Source: an uncultured Lactobacillus sp. (GTDB lineage Bacteria; Bacillota; Bacilli; Lactobacillales; Lactobacillaceae). Taken from it: 64,000 bases of DNA. The notes beneath the pieces are model-generated. The model was not told where the DNA came from. It saw only the letters and a program-made list of their open reading frames with translations, and ran no database searches. The stretch's first letter is position 1, and the number at the start of each line of letters is the position of its first letter. Below, in pieces: positions 54,901 to 64,000 of the stretch. The stretch covers positions 1-64,000 of the forward strand of contig NZ_CAJURR010000007.1 in assembly GCF_910589175.1 (NCBI RefSeq), written 5' to 3'. The position numbers were made by a program, and so were the translations under genes.

Positions 54901-57452
54901 AACTTGAGCTTTTTTATCATAAACAATATTTTCTACTCTATGCTTTACATCCTGATCTACTTTATCTGCAGTACTCCATTTTTGTGTAGTAGTGTAACCA
55001 ACAATATCTGGAGATTCGATCGATTCAAAGAGATCCGTCTTAGAAGTCCACTCTAAACTAGCGTCCTTATTGGTAATTTCAATAGCAATTAAGTAATCAT
55101 CACCGTGTTCAACTTCTGTTACTTCTACAATCTTTCCAGTCACTTTATCACGATAACCATTCGCCCTGAAAGTAGCTGTTTGTGTAACTGGATCATGTAA
55201 CTTATTACCAACCCCATCTACATAGTTGATAACTTTATCTACGGATTGTGATTCATTAATTTCTTCAAGACCATGCTTTAATTGAATCGTAAAACTCTGA
55301 TCTTTTATATCAAAGGTAGATCCTGGCTTAAAGTCATTACTAAAAATTACATATCCCGTATCAAGTAAATTCTTTAGTGTAGTATCTAAGTTAACAAAAT
55401 TAATTACAGAATATACTTTTCCAGTTGCCTCTAAACCTGCAACTTTACTCCCATCATTGTCTAAATCAACGATCGTAATTATAGCTTTAGCATCGTCACG
55501 TAAACGATATACAACCTTGATATCTTTACCTGGATCTTCTGGAGTTACGTATTCAATATCAGCAATATATCCCTCAATAACTGGCGTATAAGTTAGACCC
55601 GCCTTTGTTGGATCATTTGAATCATTGTTAAATTTTACAGATGGATGAATTTCTTTCCCGTTTTCATCAACTAAAATTAAAGAACCTAATTCTTTATAAA
55701 CAAACTGTACTTCATGAGCCGAGTCAGTTACAAATGGGTTTCTTGCTGTGTAATTATTATGAGAGAACTTAACTGATTGACCAGCTTCTACTTCCTGTCT
55801 TTCAATAAGCTTAGTCATATCGCTACCATCATACATTAGAACTTCCATCTTACCAGTAGCGTCAATTTGACGGTAAACTACTGTAAAATTAACTCCCAAT
55901 TGGCTGATAGTACCTTCTGTTAGATTAGTTGATTGATAATAAACCTTCTTATAGTAACTACCATTTCCGAACTGAGAAAGAGTTCCAGTAAATGAACCAC
56001 TAGGAATATTTGAATTATCTAAGTAAAAGCGATCAATTAAGTGTTTGTATTGATCAACGTTATTAACAACAAATTCTTAGCCTGTCCAGCCTGATACATT
56101 AACATTAGGATATTTATCAGTGCCTGGAATTTCAACTAATTTTCCATCTTTGTCCCGATAGTAGTACTTAATCACAGACTGTTCAGTATAAACGGGGATA
56201 ATTTCACCAATTGAACTGGCATCTATATCAGTACTATTCCCTAAACAATATTCAATTCGTGTACTTCCCACAACTGTACTTGCATTTCCAACAGGAGTTT
56301 TGTTTTCGTTAATAGTAACATCAGATTTACCACTATTAACTACTAGAAATTTCACATTGTACCTTCCATTGTTTATTTCAATGTTCTTAAAATGGCCTGC
56401 TTGAATAGTGTGGGTAGACAAAATTTGGGTAAAACCATTGTCAGTTACATATGCATAAATATTGTCATCATTTAAATTATTTCGATTTACAGATAAGATA
56501 AGTTTTTTGTTATCACTGCTCCACATACTTGTATTATTCAAGTTTAAAATTTGATAAATGTATTTATCTTTATCAATTAATTTTTCAGCTTCTTTCGGAT
56601 ACTTTTCTGCATCTGTTCCTTGAATGGTCACAGAAGCCTTACTTTGAACTTCTTTTGCATTCGACTGAATAGTTGTATTTTCTTTAACTGCTGATTCTTC
56701 AATCGGAGAAGATTCATTTTCAATCTTAGTTTCAGCTTCAATAGGGGCTACTTCTTCCACAGAAGTAGTGCTATCTTCTACATTTTCAATAGGTTGATCT
56801 GCCTCTACAGGTACAGTATTAGTTTCTACATTATCAACTGGTTGTGTTTCTTCTACAGAAACAGTATTACTTTCTGTACTTTCAACTGGTTGTACATCTA
56901 CAGGAGCAGTATTTTCTTCTACATTTTCAACTGCTTGAACTTCTTCTACTGGAGTAGTATTTTCAACTAAATTAGTTTCAGTTGTATTATTATTTTGATT
57001 ATTTACTGCTGTATCTTCGTTAGTTGACGCAGCGTTATAAGCTACTACTTCGTTAGTTGTTTGTTCTTCTACATTATTTGTTTCTACAGAAGAAATAGAC
57101 TGATCATTTTTCACTTCTTCATTACCAGTCTCACTAGAAGTAGTTACATCATTTTCTACTTCATTATTTTCTTCTACTGACATAACTTCTGCTTGATTTG
57201 CAGTAGATACACTTTGGTCTTCAGTATTTACTACATTATCTATCGTCTCTGTTATATCGCTAATTGTACTACTTTTACGCTTTCCTCTGGAGCAAATGTA
57301 GTGTCAGCTTGAACTTCCTGATTATTAACCCCCATAAAGGTTAAACCAATTAATACAGAAGCAGCCCCTACAGTAAACTTACGAATAGAGAAGCGTTGCT
57401 TTTGCGGTCTAATTTTTCGCATTTTTTCACTATAATTGTTCTTGGAAACCAT
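51946..57452 (-). pseudogene. YSIRK/MucBP/LPxTG surface adhesin with two disabling lesions
   Basis: A gene that would encode about 1835 residues is broken twice. A YSIRK signal (57452, FSIRKFTVGAASVLIG) runs into a stop at 57252. The rest is in another frame, so one base is missing between 57325 and 57252. An in-frame TAA at 56079-56077 follows, perhaps CAA to TAA in GWTG-Q-EF. The remainder holds about ten MucBP-like repeats, two of them near-identical (about 52810-53065 and 53480-53735). Six 9-residue EEPKDPVDP units precede LPQTG (52056-52042) and a membrane anchor. MucBP proteins bind mucus. This copy should make only a short secreted peptide. Confidence 0.87.
52222..52412 (-). repeat. 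27-bp tandem repeat (EEPKDPVDP) of the adhesin wall-spanning part
   Basis: About six copies of a 27-bp unit, the ends degenerate, encoding Pro/Glu/Asp-rich wall-spanning sequence. Copy number is likely to differ between strains. Confidence 0.85.
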
Positions 57453-57740
57453 AATTTTATCCTCATACTTCTAGTATTAGGTGAGTATTAAGCTATAGCT
57501 TTCTTGCTAGTAAAGAGCATATATAAAGCGCTTACTTTCACCTTTATAATAATTGTTTTTTACATTAAGTAAGTATACGAACAATCTATGATTTAATTAT
57601 GTACAATTTATGATATTTGTGTGAATTTGTGATTTATTTATGCCTTAAATTTGCTTATATATCAACAAGAATGCAATTTCATTAAACGGTTAAATTAAAT
57701 ACTATACAATTTAATATCATATATATGTTATTTATTAAAC
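57453..57740. other. Gene-free upstream region of the MucBP adhesin
   Basis: AT-rich sequence between the adhesin start and the fructose-operon terminator. It should hold the adhesin promoter on the minus strand. I see no convincing promoter, repeat or small gene. Confidence 0.5.
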
Positions 57741-57782
57741 AAAAAAAGTAAGATTCTAAAATTTTTCAGAATCTTACTTTTT
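57741..57782 (-). terminator. Terminator of the fructose operon
   Basis: AAAAAGTAAGATTCT pairs with AGAATCTTACTTTTT, followed by T on the minus strand, behind the fruA stop. Confidence 0.9.
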
Positions 57783-57794
57783 AATTAGTTATTT

Positions 57795-59780
57795 TTATTC
57801 ATCTGGGTCTTCAGAGACAGGTTTCTTCCAGAAACTCATAATTAGACCAGCTACAATAGAACCAACAATTGTAGCTACGAAGTAAAGTAAAATATGGTTA
57901 GATAATGGAGATACCCATAGTCCTCCGTGAGGAGCTGGTACTTGGATATGCCATAATCCAACAAGTAAACCACCAACTGCTGAACCAATTACACAGGAAG
58001 GAATTACACGACCTGGGTCAGCTGCAGCGAATGGAATAGCACCTTCAGTAATGAATGAGAAACCTAAAATCCAGTTTGATACACCAGCACGACGTTCTTC
58101 CTTAGTGTAACGGTTCTTAAAGAAAGTAGTACCAATTGCAGTAGCAAATGGAGGAACCATACCACCAACCATAACAGCTGCCATCATAACTGCAGCAGTT
58201 GCAGAATGTGGGTCGTTAGCAAATGCACCTGAGGCAAAGACATAAGCAGCCTTGTTGAAAGGACCACCCATATCGATAGCCATCATACCAGCTAAGATCA
58301 TTGTCAAAATTACAAGGTTACCGGTACCCATACTGTTCAAGAAGTGGGTAATAGCAAAGTTAACTGAACTAAAGATTGGGTTGATGATGTAGAACATAAT
58401 CAAAGCAATGAACAGCAAGCCCAAAATTGGGTAAAGCAACATTGGTTTCATACCTTCTACTGATTTTGGAAGTTTAGCAAATAACTTTTTCAAACCAATC
58501 ATCATATATCCAGCAATGAAACCTGCAGCAATACCACCTAAGAATCCAGCTGGAGATACAGCATGTGCTTGTACGTTAACTTGTAAACCGTTAGTGCCGT
58601 TAACAATGGCTGCCATATATCCACCGACAAAACCTGGCATCAAGGCAGGTAAATCACCGATTGATTCAGCAATATAAGCAGCTAATACAGGAACCATAAA
58701 TGCAAAGGCTAAATTACCGGCACTGTTTAAGAAAATAAATGCAGGGTTCTTAGCACCACCAGCCATATAGTTTTCCACTATGAAGGAGATGGCCATTAAG
58801 ATACCACCACCGATAACGAATGGAAGCATGTGGCTAATACCACTCATTAAGTTCTTGTAGATAGATGCCCACAAACCTTGTTTTTCTTTTGCATCATTAT
58901 CGCTAGAACTTGCACTGCTATCAGCATGATAAATTGGCGCCTTGTTTTCTAAGATATCCTCGATTAACTCTTTTGGATGATTAATACCATCTACAACAGG
59001 CTTCATAACAAGTTCTTTTTCGTTGAAACGTGGCATATCAACTTTTTTATCAGAGGTAATGATGACACCTTTTGCTCGCTTAATTTCTTCTGGAGTAAGC
59101 TTATCCTTTACACCTTCAGAACCATTCGTTTCAATACGAACATCAACGCCTAATTTTTTACCAGCCTTGATTAAAGCCTCTTGAGCCATGTAAGTGTGTG
59201 CAATACCATTGATACATGCAGTAACACCAACAATTAAAGGCTTTTGCTCGCTAGCAGGCTTAGATGCTTCTTTTGCAGCTTCGGCCTTTCTCTTTTCGGC
59301 ATCGGCCTTGTCCTGAGCATCCTTTTCAGCTTCTGCTTTTTTAAAGATATCAATAACTTCTTCTGGTGTAGTTGCTGCCTTTAAAGCATTAACAACATCT
59401 GGATTAATTAGTAAACTTGATAACTTAGCTAAAGCTTGTAAGTGTGTGTTATCAGCACCGGCTGGTGCAGTAATCATAAAGAATAAATGAACTGGTTGTC
59501 CATCAAGAGCTTTATAATCAATTCCTTTAGGACTTTTTGCAAATAAAACAGCGGCACGATTAATGTACTTGTTTCTTGCGTGTGGCATGGCGATTTCTTC
59601 ACCAATACCAGTTGTTGATTCTTTTTCACGAGCCCAGATTGATTTAATGAATTCCTCTTCGTTATTTACAACACCTTGCTTTACTTCAAGATCAGCCATT
59701 TCTTTAATAGCTTCTTCTTGAGTAGTAGCCTTCAGATCCATAATCATTAAATCAGGACTTAAAAGATCTTCAATTTTCAT
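57795..59780 (-). CDS. fruA: PTS fructose transporter EIIABC
   Basis: A 661-residue fusion in the order EIIA-EIIB-EIIC. EIIA has His67 in EEIAMPHARN. A charged Ala/Lys/Glu linker (about residues 148-178) leads to EIIB with Cys189 in GVTACINGIAHTYMAQ. EIIC covers about 300-650 (GGYMAAIVNG, DMGGPFNKAAYVF, AIPFAAADP). It takes up fructose as fructose-1-phosphate. It lies 40 bp behind fruK in a standard fruRKA operon. Confidence 0.95.
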   Translation of the reverse strand: MKIEDLLSPDLMIMDLKATTQEEAIKEMADLEVKQGVVNNEEEFIKSIWAREKESTTGIGEEIAMPHARNKYINRAAVLFAKSPKGIDYKALDGQPVHLFFMITAPAGADNTHLQALAKLSSLLINPDVVNALKAATTPEEVIDIFKKAEAEKDAQDKADAEKRKAEAAKEASKPASEQKPLIVGVTACINGIAHTYMAQEALIKAGKKLGVDVRIETNGSEGVKDKLTPEEIKRAKGVIITSDKKVDMPRFNEKELVMKPVVDGINHPKELIEDILENKAPIYHADSSASSSDNDAKEKQGLWASIYKNLMSGISHMLPFVIGGGILMAISFIVENYMAGGAKNPAFIFLNSAGNLAFAFMVPVLAAYIAESIGDLPALMPGFVGGYMAAIVNGTNGLQVNVQAHAVSPAGFLGGIAAGFIAGYMMIGLKKLFAKLPKSVEGMKPMLLYPILGLLFIALIMFYIINPIFSSVNFAITHFLNSMGTGNLVILTMILAGMMAIDMGGPFNKAAYVFASGAFANDPHSATAAVMMAAVMVGGMVPPFATAIGTTFFKNRYTKEERRAGVSNWILGFSFITEGAIPFAAADPGRVIPSCVIGSAVGGLLVGLWHIQVPAPHGGLWVSPLSNHILLYFVATIVGSIVAGLIMSFWKKPVSEDPDE

Positions 59781-59820
59781 GAAAATAACTCCCTATCCTA
59801 ACTGTATTATTTAGTTTTAA

Positions 59821-60735
59821 CTACTTTACTTCTTCAACTGTAATTTGTGGTAAAACAGCATCAATTTGACTCTTAACTGCAATATCTTCAGTAAATGCAG
59901 TAGCACCACCACAAGCAGATCCGACTTTCAATGCTTCAACAACATTATGAGTCTTGTAGTAAGTACCTACAAAGCCGGCAATCATTGAATCTCCAGCGCC
60001 AACTGAGTTAACAGCAGTACCAACAGCAGCACTTGCATGGTAAATATGATCCTTAGTTACTAAGTATGCACCGTCGCCAGCCATAGAAATCATGACGTTT
60101 TGTGCACCCATGTCTAAAAGTTTCTTAGCTGCTTCAAGCATTTCTTGATCATTAGCAAAGCTTGTATCAAATAAAGCTGCTAATTCATGATGGTTAGGCT
60201 TAATAACTAATGGGTGGTACTTCAAAGTTGCAAGTAAAGCTTCCCCAGTAGTATCAATTGCAAATTCAGCACCAGCTTCTCTGATAGTTGGTAATAATTG
60301 TTCATAGAAGTCAGTTGGTAAACTTGGTGCTAAACTACCACTTAATACAACAATATCGCCTTCATTAAGATCATCCAAACGCGCCTTAAAAGCAGTAATT
60401 TCTTGTGCATCAATCTTTGGACCAGCCGCATTAATTTCAGTTTCTTTTTGAGCATGAATTTTCACATTAACACGGGTATCGTCAGAAATAGTTACAAAAT
60501 CACTTTCAATTTTTTTAACGTTTAATTGGCGAACTAATTCTTTGCCAGTAAAACCACCAACAAATCCCCAAGCAGTGTTATCAACATCAAGTTGGTTCAA
60601 AATTTGAGAAACATTAATTCCTTTACCACCAGCTAAAAATTGACAATCATTTGAACGGTTAACACTACCAGCTTCCACCTTTTCTAATTGCATAACATAG
60701 TCTAATGCTGGATTAACTGTAACAGTATAAATCAT
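59821..60735 (-). CDS. fruK: 1-Phosphofructokinase
   Basis: A 304-residue PfkB-family kinase with GGKGINVSQIL near residue 38, VVLSGSLAPSLP in the middle and the catalytic GAGDSMIAGF near the C-terminus. It turns fructose-1-phosphate into fructose-1,6-bisphosphate. It overlaps fruR by four bases (ATGA) and precedes fruA. Confidence 0.95.
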   Translation of the reverse strand: MIYTVTVNPALDYVMQLEKVEAGSVNRSNDCQFLAGGKGINVSQILNQLDVDNTAWGFVGGFTGKELVRQLNVKKIESDFVTISDDTRVNVKIHAQKETEINAAGPKIDAQEITAFKARLDDLNEGDIVVLSGSLAPSLPTDFYEQLLPTIREAGAEFAIDTTGEALLATLKYHPLVIKPNHHELAALFDTSFANDQEMLEAAKKLLDMGAQNVMISMAGDGAYLVTKDHIYHASAAVGTAVNSVGAGDSMIAGFVGTYYKTHNVVEALKVGSACGGATAFTEDIAVKSQIDAVLPQITVEEVK

Positions 60736-61490
60736 GACCGAGCCTCCTCAACTCTGATTTGTTCAGGTAAGATATTTTCTTTACCTGTACTTAAATTGTT
60801 AGTGATGAGTATTGCCTCATTGATATGTGCAAAACTTGCAAAATTTGCTACACCAATCTTACTACTATCCATTAAAATAAACGATTCTTTAGCCTGCTCA
60901 ATTGCAGCTTTTTTTATCCCAGCTTCTGCTGGATCTGGCGTAGTAAATTGGCCATCTGCTGTTAAACCATTAGCTCCAATAAATGAAACTGTAAAGTTCA
61001 TTTCTTGTAGCTGCTTCATAGCTGTATTGCCTATGACTGCATGCGTTTCAAGCTTAGCCTCGCCCCCTAACAAGCGAGTATGAATTCCATTGTCTAAACA
61101 TGCTAGTGCAACATCAACGCCATTAGTAACTACATGTAAATCATTAACTTCTCGCAAGAATGGCACCATTTCATAAGTTGTCGTTCCAGCATCAAGAAAA
61201 ATATGATCTCCATTAGTAACATGATTTATCACAGCAAAACGTGCAATCTCACGTTTATTGTCAACATTAAGATTAAATCTCACTTGTTGTTCAACATCAC
61301 GTGAATAATCTTGCAGTGAGCGTGCTCCTCCGTGTACACGAACAATCACGCCACGCTTTTCTAATTCAATGAGGTCACGGCGAATTGTTGACTCTGATGA
61401 CTTAGTCAACTTACACAATTCATTAACACGACAGATACTGTGTTTATTAATATAGGTTGCTATAGCTTGTTGACGTTCCTCGGTCAGCAT
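60732..61490 (-). CDS. fruR: DeoR-family regulator of the fructose operon
   Basis: A 252-residue repressor with the DeoR HTH at residues 1-57 (VNELCKLTKSSESTIRRDLIELEKRG) and a sugar-phosphate-binding DeoRC domain (HIFLDAGTTTYEMV, SFIGANGLTADGQFTTPD). It is the first gene of fruRKA and should respond to fructose-1-phosphate. The promoter region holds direct repeats and a cre-like half-site. Confidence 0.93.
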   Translation of the reverse strand: MLTEERQQAIATYINKHSICRVNELCKLTKSSESTIRRDLIELEKRGVIVRVHGGARSLQDYSRDVEQQVRFNLNVDNKREIARFAVINHVTNGDHIFLDAGTTTYEMVPFLREVNDLHVVTNGVDVALACLDNGIHTRLLGGEAKLETHAVIGNTAMKQLQEMNFTVSFIGANGLTADGQFTTPDPAEAGIKKAAIEQAKESFILMDSSKIGVANFASFAHINEAILITNNLSTGKENILPEQIRVEEARS

Positions 61491-61514
61491 CGTTCATCAT
61501 CACCTCATTTAATA

Positions 61515-61575
61515 TGATAAACGCTTTCAGATATAAATTCAATCATTTTTCGTCAAAATCATTCATATTCATTCA
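61515..61575 (-). promoter_or_regulatory. fruR promoter region with cre-like site and direct repeats
   Basis: A -35 TTGACG lies at 61556-61551. Two TGAATGA repeats on the minus strand (61575-61559) are candidate FruR sites. ATAAACGCTTTCA (61517-61529) has a perfect right half of a cre site but a weak left half. Confidence 0.45.
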
Positions 61576-61621
61576 ATATTAGTCAAAACTAAAGCTATTA
61601 AAAGTGAAAAGTTTTCTATAT

Positions 61622-61660
61622 AAAAAATGAGCTAGCACAACATCGCACTAGCTCATTTTC
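61622..61660 (-). terminator. Terminator of the GH31 gene
   Basis: AAAATGAGCTAG pairs with CTAGCTCATTTT behind the glucosidase stop on the minus strand. Confidence 0.88.
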
Positions 61661-61666
61661 ATTAAA

Positions 61667-63973
61667 TTAATTAACCTGAATATATTTTTTATCTTTATAA
61701 ATAAAATTCATTTTTTCATTAGTAGTCCTAATTTCAATTCTTTGATAATTTGGCTCATATCCATGCTTTTTCAAATTGATAGTAACTTTATGACCATCTA
61801 CATTTATCTCATAAAGATTGTACTCACCCTTTTGATAACCAAAATCGGTTCCATTATCCTGATAATGAGTATATTTACCACGTTCACCAAACACTCTAAA
61901 TACCATTTTTTCATCTGATCTAGTGGAAATATGTTCCTTACCTTCTCCCCACGGCAAAATAGTATTTTTCTTAATAAATAAGGGTAACTTATCAATCGGG
62001 GCACTAACTAAGATCGTATTATTACCGCTATAAGTAACATTATTCCAAAAATCAATCCATTCCCCTTGTGGCAAGTAGACGGCTCTCCAGTTTTTTCCTT
62101 CTTCAACAATTGGCGCTACCACAATATTTGTACCAACCATATATTCGTCATTCATATTTTTAACTGCTGGATCAGTTGGATAGTTTAAAACCAAAGGTCG
62201 CATAATCGGAAGCCCAGTCTTATTTTCTTGAGCAAATAAATCATAAAGATATGGAATAAAATGATAGCGCAAATGTAAGTACTTGCGATATATCGATAGC
62301 GTTGGTTCTCCAAAGATCCATGGCTCTTGCGAGCGTGTACCCATAGCCGCATGATTTCGAAGAAGAGGACTAAAAAGTGCTGCTTCAATCCATCTTGTTA
62401 ATAGTTCTGGTGTAGTATCTGCACCAAATCCTCCGATATCTGTCCCAGCAAAAGCAAAACCGCTCATTCCTAAATTACATAGTTGCGGAATCATCATTTG
62501 TAAATGGACCCATAAACTTTGATTATCACCAGTCCAAACTGTGGAGTATTTTTGTGTTCCCGCATAAGCAGCACGGGTAATCACAAATGGGCGTTTACCA
62601 GTTAAATTCTTTAAGCCATAATAGGTTGCTTTAGCCATATTGTGACCATAAACATTATGCATTTTAGCATGTGTTGATTCCTTTTCTTCATCATTAAAAA
62701 TAATATCTTTTGGAATTTCTCCATTAAATGAGGCCGGCTCATTCATATCGTCCCAGATTCCATCAACACCTAAATCAACTAAAAACTTACAATTTTCTGA
62801 CCACCATTTTCTGACTGCTTCACGCCCAAAATCCGGATAGACAGCATCCCCAGGCCAAACCTTATTAACATAAACTTGCCCATTTGGTGCTTTTACAAAA
62901 TATCCTTTTTTAATTCCTTCTTGGTAGATCTGATAACTATCGTCTTTTTTGACACCAGGGTCAATAATTGTAATCACATGGAAACCTAATTTGTGAAGTT
63001 TATCAATAAATTTTCTAGGATCATCATAGGTATCTGTCCTCCAGGTAAAAACTCGATACCCATCCATATAATCAATATCTAAATGGATAGCATCGCATGG
63101 CAGGTGATATTTTCGCATTTTAGTAACAATTTCTTCTACCTTTTCAGCGCTTATACTATATCCCCAACGAGATTGTTGATAACCTAATGTCCACTTTTGT
63201 GGCAACGGTGTTTTTCCAGTTAAGTAAGTGTACTTTTTAACAATTTCTTTTAAGTCTCTGCCGCCAATAATGTAATAATCAATATTTCCATTATCATCTG
63301 CAATGTAGTAGTATTTATTACTTTCTTTACCTAAATCAAAATAACTATGATAAGTATTATCAAAAAAAATTCCGTATGGATGATTTTTCTTCAATCCAAT
63401 TAGAAATGGAACCGACTTATATAAACGAGTAAAACTTTCCACATGCGGCTCAGGGTTATCTGTATTCCAGTTTTCATACGCATAGTGTCGTTTATTTAAA
63501 AAACCGGTCTTATCATCTAAGCCATAAAATTGCTCATCGTCTGCTAATTCTTTGACTAGTTCATAGTAGTGGACATCTTTTCTTCTACTAGTAACCACTT
63601 CATGCCCTTCCGACTCGGCCAACTTTTGTTGGCTAGAATTTGTTTGTCGATCAATTGGAATTCTAGAGCCCCGATAATCAATAATTAAAGGATTTTCTTC
63701 TGCATCATAAACATCTATTTTTTCGTCGTGATAAATTTTAATGATTAATTTTGAAGTTTTTATTTCAAGATAATCATTCTTTTTCTCAACTTTAAATTTA
63801 GTGTCTATTGCCTTATTTCCTTCAATTGCATATGAATTAGTATGCTCACCGCGATTTTGAAATACACGGATTATTTCAGGTGTTAAGATTGTTAATTCAA
63901 TACTAGAATTAACAAAATTTATCTTTATTTTGTTTTTATTAATTGCATATGTTTCCAAACTATTTGTATTCAT
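61667..63973 (-). CDS. GH31 alpha-glucosidase
   Basis: A 768-residue glycoside hydrolase of family 31. An N-terminal beta-domain comes first. The catalytic barrel shows GYQQSRWGYS, HLDIDYMDGYRVFTW and the nucleophile region DGIWDDMNEPASF (Asp near residue 408), and later FAGTDIGGFG and RNHAAMGT. There is no signal peptide, so it acts inside on imported alpha-glucosides such as isomaltose or maltose. Substrate preference is not decidable. AGAGGC stands before the ATG. Any upstream partner lies beyond the window edge. Confidence 0.92.
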   Translation of the reverse strand: MNTNSLETYAINKNKIKINFVNSSIELTILTPEIIRVFQNRGEHTNSYAIEGNKAIDTKFKVEKKNDYLEIKTSKLIIKIYHDEKIDVYDAEENPLIIDYRGSRIPIDRQTNSSQQKLAESEGHEVVTSRRKDVHYYELVKELADDEQFYGLDDKTGFLNKRHYAYENWNTDNPEPHVESFTRLYKSVPFLIGLKKNHPYGIFFDNTYHSYFDLGKESNKYYYIADDNGNIDYYIIGGRDLKEIVKKYTYLTGKTPLPQKWTLGYQQSRWGYSISAEKVEEIVTKMRKYHLPCDAIHLDIDYMDGYRVFTWRTDTYDDPRKFIDKLHKLGFHVITIIDPGVKKDDSYQIYQEGIKKGYFVKAPNGQVYVNKVWPGDAVYPDFGREAVRKWWSENCKFLVDLGVDGIWDDMNEPASFNGEIPKDIIFNDEEKESTHAKMHNVYGHNMAKATYYGLKNLTGKRPFVITRAAYAGTQKYSTVWTGDNQSLWVHLQMMIPQLCNLGMSGFAFAGTDIGGFGADTTPELLTRWIEAALFSPLLRNHAAMGTRSQEPWIFGEPTLSIYRKYLHLRYHFIPYLYDLFAQENKTGLPIMRPLVLNYPTDPAVKNMNDEYMVGTNIVVAPIVEEGKNWRAVYLPQGEWIDFWNNVTYSGNNTILVSAPIDKLPLFIKKNTILPWGEGKEHISTRSDEKMVFRVFGERGKYTHYQDNGTDFGYQKGEYNLYEINVDGHKVTINLKKHGYEPNYQRIEIRTTNEKMNFIYKDKKYIQVN

Positions 63974-64000
63974 AATTAAGCCTCTACATCTTTCTGTATT

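Overview
The window is AT-rich, densely coded chromosomal DNA of a low-GC Gram-positive bacterium. Long surface proteins with a YSIRK-type signal and an LPxTG anchor, Rib and MucBP adhesin repeats, oligoendopeptidase F, a lactate permease, frequent TTG starts and strong AAGGAG-like ribosome binding sites point to a host-associated Lactobacillus, most likely the L. johnsonii / L. gasseri group. That assignment is inference from gene content, because no rRNA is present. I see no tRNA, rRNA, insertion sequence, prophage or CRISPR array.

Layout. 1-3302: the 5' part of a large Rib-type adhesin with a G8 tract just behind its signal peptide. 3.7-7.9 kb: efp, coaA, a GDSL hydrolase, a C39-like peptidase broken by a stop codon, and an AAA/DUF4143 ATPase with repeated 20-bp operator-like sites. 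8-14 kb: helD, a matrixin-like protease, a 59-aa membrane protein and a calcium-type P-ATPase. 14.4-18.2 kb: an RpiR regulator divergent from nanE and a PTS EIICBA (amino-sugar use). 18.2-24.8 kb: an unusual ExoIII homologue, small membrane proteins, a histidine phosphatase, a BceAB-type ABC exporter and an amino-acid permease preceded by a Pro-Pro-Pro leader peptide that could base-pair with the permease ribosome binding site. 24.9-28.4 kb: an operon of a 32-aa peptide, a frameshifted helical-repeat protein, an ABC ATPase and two ABC-2 permeases. 28.4-29.3 kb: a gene-free stretch rich in inverted repeats.

29.3-36.5 kb: hflX and cell-envelope genes (L,D-transpeptidase, NlpC/P60 hydrolase with a WalR-type box, GMP-kinase-like protein, O-antigen-ligase-like protein). 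36.7-38.1 kb: nrdI plus a NrdF-like protein that has lost five of six metal ligands and the NrdE-binding tail, with no nrdE in the window. 38.7-40.7 kb: mazEF, a structured RNA candidate with its own promoter and terminator, and a split ThrE exporter. 40.7-51.8 kb: ABC-F protein, LCP protein, pepF, lactate permease, a Zn/Mn ABC importer with a clear inverted-repeat operator, and an ArsR-type sensor. 51.9-57.5 kb: a MucBP adhesin pseudogene with a frameshift and a nonsense codon. 57.8-64 kb: the fructose operon fruR-fruK-fruA and a GH31 alpha-glucosidase.

The most unusual items are the ligand-less NrdF with NrdI, the Pro-Pro-Pro leader upstream of the permease, the small-peptide/ABC operon, the structured RNA upstream of mazEF, and the adhesin G8 tract where a slip of one base either way gives an immediate stop.
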